From: Actinobacteria bacterium UBA3086
GTDB taxonomy: Bacteria; Actinomycetota; Coriobacteriia; Anaerosomatales; UBA3086
Length of the DNA stretch: 6,409 bases
NCBI GenBank assembly: GCA_002367305.1
Contig: DFBG01000142.1
Span: forward strand, 1 to 6,409
Reading direction: 5' to 3'
Made by a program: the position numbers and the translations under genes. Positions 4,721 to 6,409 of the stretch are shown here, one piece after another. Numbering within the stretch: position 1 is the first letter of the stretch; each line of letters begins with the position of its first letter. The notes below the pieces were generated by a model, which saw only the letters and a list, made by a program, of their open reading frames with translations, did not search any database and had not been told where the DNA came from.

Positions 4721-5388
4721 CGGAGCGTCCCCAGCGACAGATGTTCGAGCCGGGCACCACTATCGACGACCTCAAAGAGTACATGGCTCCATTCGTGGCT
4801 CGTCTGGGTTACAAATTCAACACAGAGACCGAGTTCGTTGACGAGGTCCTGGAAAGCGAACTGGAGATACTTGCGGACACGGGCGACATCTACTGCCCCT
4901 GTCGTGTTCGCAGCGGAGATCCCAAAGAAGACGCCAAGATCGTATGCCCCTGCATACCGTTCTTCCGAGATGAGTTCGCCGGTTTACGAAAGTGCTGGTG
5001 CGGCCTTTTCATTCTCGCTGGTGTCGAGGACGGCGGAGAGTTGCTGGGCGTGATGGACGAGCCCGATGGTGACGTCGATGTGCCGGTGTTCCTCGCAAGC
5101 GACGTTCCTGAGGGTCAGATTCGCCACGTGAAGGTGGGCAAGACGAGCATTGCGGTCGCGCACGCGCCCGACGGATTCTATGCATTATCCAACGTCTGCC
5201 GGCATGCGTTCGGCCCGTTGGGCGAAGGCTTCATGGACGGATGTCACGTGATGTGTCCATGGCATGGGTGGCGTTACGACGTGCGCGACGGAACGACAGA
5301 CCACCCGAATGCAGACGTGCGGACGTATCCGACGACCGAACGTGACGGCGTCGTGTTCGTGAAAATGAGGATCAGCGCCAAACGGTAG
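4717..5388 (+). CDS. Fusion of ferredoxin-thioredoxin reductase catalytic-type domain and Rieske [2Fe-2S] domain
   Basis: A 223-residue cytoplasmic iron-sulfur protein with two domains. Residues about 14-115 are an FTR beta/catalytic-subunit domain: CPC (60-62), CPC (77-79) and CWCGLF (93-98). By analogy with cyanobacterial FTR, Cys60, Cys77, Cys79 and Cys93 hold a [4Fe-4S] cluster and Cys62/Cys95 form the redox disulfide. Residues about 121-220 are a Rieske ferredoxin-type domain with CRH (Cys161, His163) and CPWH (Cys180, His183), the [2Fe-2S] ligands. FTR moves electrons one at a time from ferredoxin to a thioredoxin disulfide; here the fused Rieske may be the built-in donor or relay, and the coupled glutaredoxin the target (inference). 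Oddities: Trp replaces the His usual in CHC, the spacing between Cys pairs is unusual, there is an extra Cys176, and no variable subunit is nearby. The start is GTG 4717 within the glutaredoxin stop; ATG 4741 has no ribosome site. Confidence 0.88.
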   Translation: MTERPQRQMFEPGTTIDDLKEYMAPFVARLGYKFNTETEFVDEVLESELEILADTGDIYCPCRVRSGDPKEDAKIVCPCIPFFRDEFAGLRKCWCGLFILAGVEDGGELLGVMDEPDGDVDVPVFLASDVPEGQIRHVKVGKTSIAVAHAPDGFYALSNVCRHAFGPLGEGFMDGCHVMCPWHGWRYDVRDGTTDHPNADVRTYPTTERDGVVFVKMRISAKR

Positions 5389-5401
5389 GAATCTGCCTGC
5401 G

Positions 5402-6301
5402 TCAGTCAGTGACGTCTTCGCCGAGGGGAGAGTATCCCTTGCTGCTCGCGAGGTCATCGAGCGGAAGGGTGACGACATCTTCCACTTGTGGGACGACCGT
5501 GACATCGAGTTCACGCTCGACCGACGTCTTGATGTAGCCGTGGCAGACCTCGCACACATGGATTCGGTGGCCAGGGTCGCGCTCGTCGAAAAGGTAGTGA
5601 AGATTTTCGTGCGATCGATTTCCGCACCGTGTGCAGCGGACACGCTGGTAGTCCCATTCGGCGTGGCACAAGGGGCATGCTAGAACGCGTTGGCTACCCT
5701 GCAGTTCACCTGCGTCGACAATGCGTGAATTCGATGCGGGTGTTCCGCAGATGGGACAGTCGGCTGAGTCCCAGACCCGCCAATCTATCTCTTCCAAGGA
5801 CTTAATGATGGCTGCAGACGGTCCCTCCAGGAACGGTGTGAGCGCGGTGGTGAGAACGAAGTCCACGGTCACCGGAGTGAGGGCTTCGTCGGCGTCGGCC
5901 CCGAGCTTTTCTGCCACTGCGGATGTGAACCCGTCCACATCGCTCAGCGCACCGCCGAGAAGATCCTCGTCGATTGCTGCCGAGAAGTCGGCGTCGATCA
6001 AGGCGGCAGATGCGTCGTCACCCAGGCCAGCCTTCTCGGAGATGATCTTGGAGATGGCGTGTACCGCGCCGAGGAATTCGGGCAGAGTGATCGAGGGTTC
6101 GGCGAGCATGAAGAGCGGCTGATGTGTGGCGAGCGAGTCCCCTGCGGCATCTCGATCGATCATCGTCTCAACCGACGGGGTTGAACGGGAGATATCGTCC
6201 TGGGCCTGCCAGATCGCATCGAAGAATGTGAGGACGGAGGCCTGCTGCGAATCGATCTTGCGATACTGTTTCACGGCCGTTTCCACGCGTTGCATATCCA
6301 T
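5402..6301 (-). CDS. fdhE: Formate dehydrogenase accessory protein FdhE
   Basis: A 299-residue cytoplasmic maturation factor for formate dehydrogenase, close to the E. coli length of about 309. The N-terminal half (about 1-170) is helical and acidic. The C-terminal half carries four CxxC pairs of a rubredoxin/zinc-ribbon type: CPIC (182-185), CPLC (209-212), CTRC (223-226) and CEVC (250-253). They sit in the family contexts LACPLCHAEWDYQRVRCTRC and VCEVCHGYIKT. FdhE binds iron through these cysteines and interacts with the catalytic subunit of respiratory formate dehydrogenases. The start is ATG 6299-6301 because GAAGGG lies 7 nt upstream; the frame stays open to 6400, but that extension is Cys/Pro-rich, unlike FdhE, and lacks a ribosome site. 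ATG 6293-6295 is a second in-frame option. No formate dehydrogenase structural gene is in the window; it may lie beyond the right edge. The gene is convergent with the FTR-Rieske gene, 13 bp apart, with no terminator visible. Confidence 0.9.
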   Translation of the reverse strand: MDMQRVETAVKQYRKIDSQQASVLTFFDAIWQAQDDISRSTPSVETMIDRDAAGDSLATHQPLFMLAEPSITLPEFLGAVHAISKIISEKAGLGDDASAALIDADFSAAIDEDLLGGALSDVDGFTSAVAEKLGADADEALTPVTVDFVLTTALTPFLEGPSAAIIKSLEEIDWRVWDSADCPICGTPASNSRIVDAGELQGSQRVLACPLCHAEWDYQRVRCTRCGNRSHENLHYLFDERDPGHRIHVCEVCHGYIKTSVERELDVTVVPQVEDVVTLPLDDLASSKGYSPLGEDVTD

Positions 6302-6409
6302 ACACGAACCCTTCTTTGTACAGCGGAATTCCTGGGGGGTTTCGCACTCCTTCAAAGGTACCTCAAATGGGTCCGAATTTCTAGTGTTTGGATGCAACAA
6401 AAATGGCTA
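6302..6409. other. Upstream region of fdhE to window edge
   Basis: This region carries the fdhE ribosome site and two short palindromes, GGAATTCC (6325-6332) and AGGTACCT (6356-6363). The pentamer TCAAA occurs twice 11 bp apart around the second palindrome (6352-6356 and 6363-6367), one helical turn, which could mark a binding site but is easily chance. It is richer in A and T than the genes, as expected for a promoter region, but I find no -35/-10 pair at good spacing. No other gene is seen. Confidence 0.25.

Noticed and set aside
6302..6400. N-terminal extension of FdhE by 33 codons
   Set aside because: The residues are unlike FdhE, there is no Shine-Dalgarno, and a good one precedes ATG 6301.

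Overview
The window is high-GC, densely packed bacterial DNA. It carries eight genes, one of them cut by the left edge, in short operons on both strands. The content is mostly redox and metal/cofactor biology: a FecCD/BtuCD-type importer, a type II NADH dehydrogenase, a glutaredoxin, a ferredoxin-thioredoxin-reductase-like protein and the formate dehydrogenase maturation factor FdhE. Together with GTG starts and a possible leaderless promoter, this fits an anaerobic or microaerobic high-GC bacterium. A deep actinobacterium such as a Coriobacteriia-like lineage is plausible, but that placement is inference and there is no rRNA or marker gene here to settle it.

Layout. (1) 1-1445, plus strand: the 3' end of a BtuC/FecD-type permease, overlapping by one base the gene for its ATPase, which has an extra ~150-residue C-terminal domain. 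(2) 1514-2594, minus strand: a WalJ/YycJ-type metallo-beta-lactamase-fold hydrolase with a possible leaderless promoter, followed after a repeat-bearing gap by a 68-residue single-TM or secreted small protein. (3) 2695-3051, plus: a two-TM protein of unknown function. (4) 3058-4326, minus: NDH-2. (5) 4475-5388, plus, divergent from NDH-2: a glutaredoxin overlapping by 4 bp a fusion protein made of an FTR catalytic-subunit-like domain and a Rieske [2Fe-2S] domain. (6) 5402-6301, minus: FdhE, convergent with the fusion gene.

The most unusual item is the two-gene glutaredoxin / FTR-Rieske operon. The fusion protein appears to put a one-electron [2Fe-2S] relay on the same chain as the [4Fe-4S]/disulfide catalytic domain that normally takes electrons from ferredoxin. 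The coupled glutaredoxin is the obvious candidate substrate. No FTR variable subunit is present in the window. The 148-bp region shared with the divergent NDH-2 gene holds a good 25-bp dyad close to its midpoint, a candidate operator. The rest of the window is ordinary in kind. I saw no tRNA, rRNA, CRISPR array, transposase or riboswitch.
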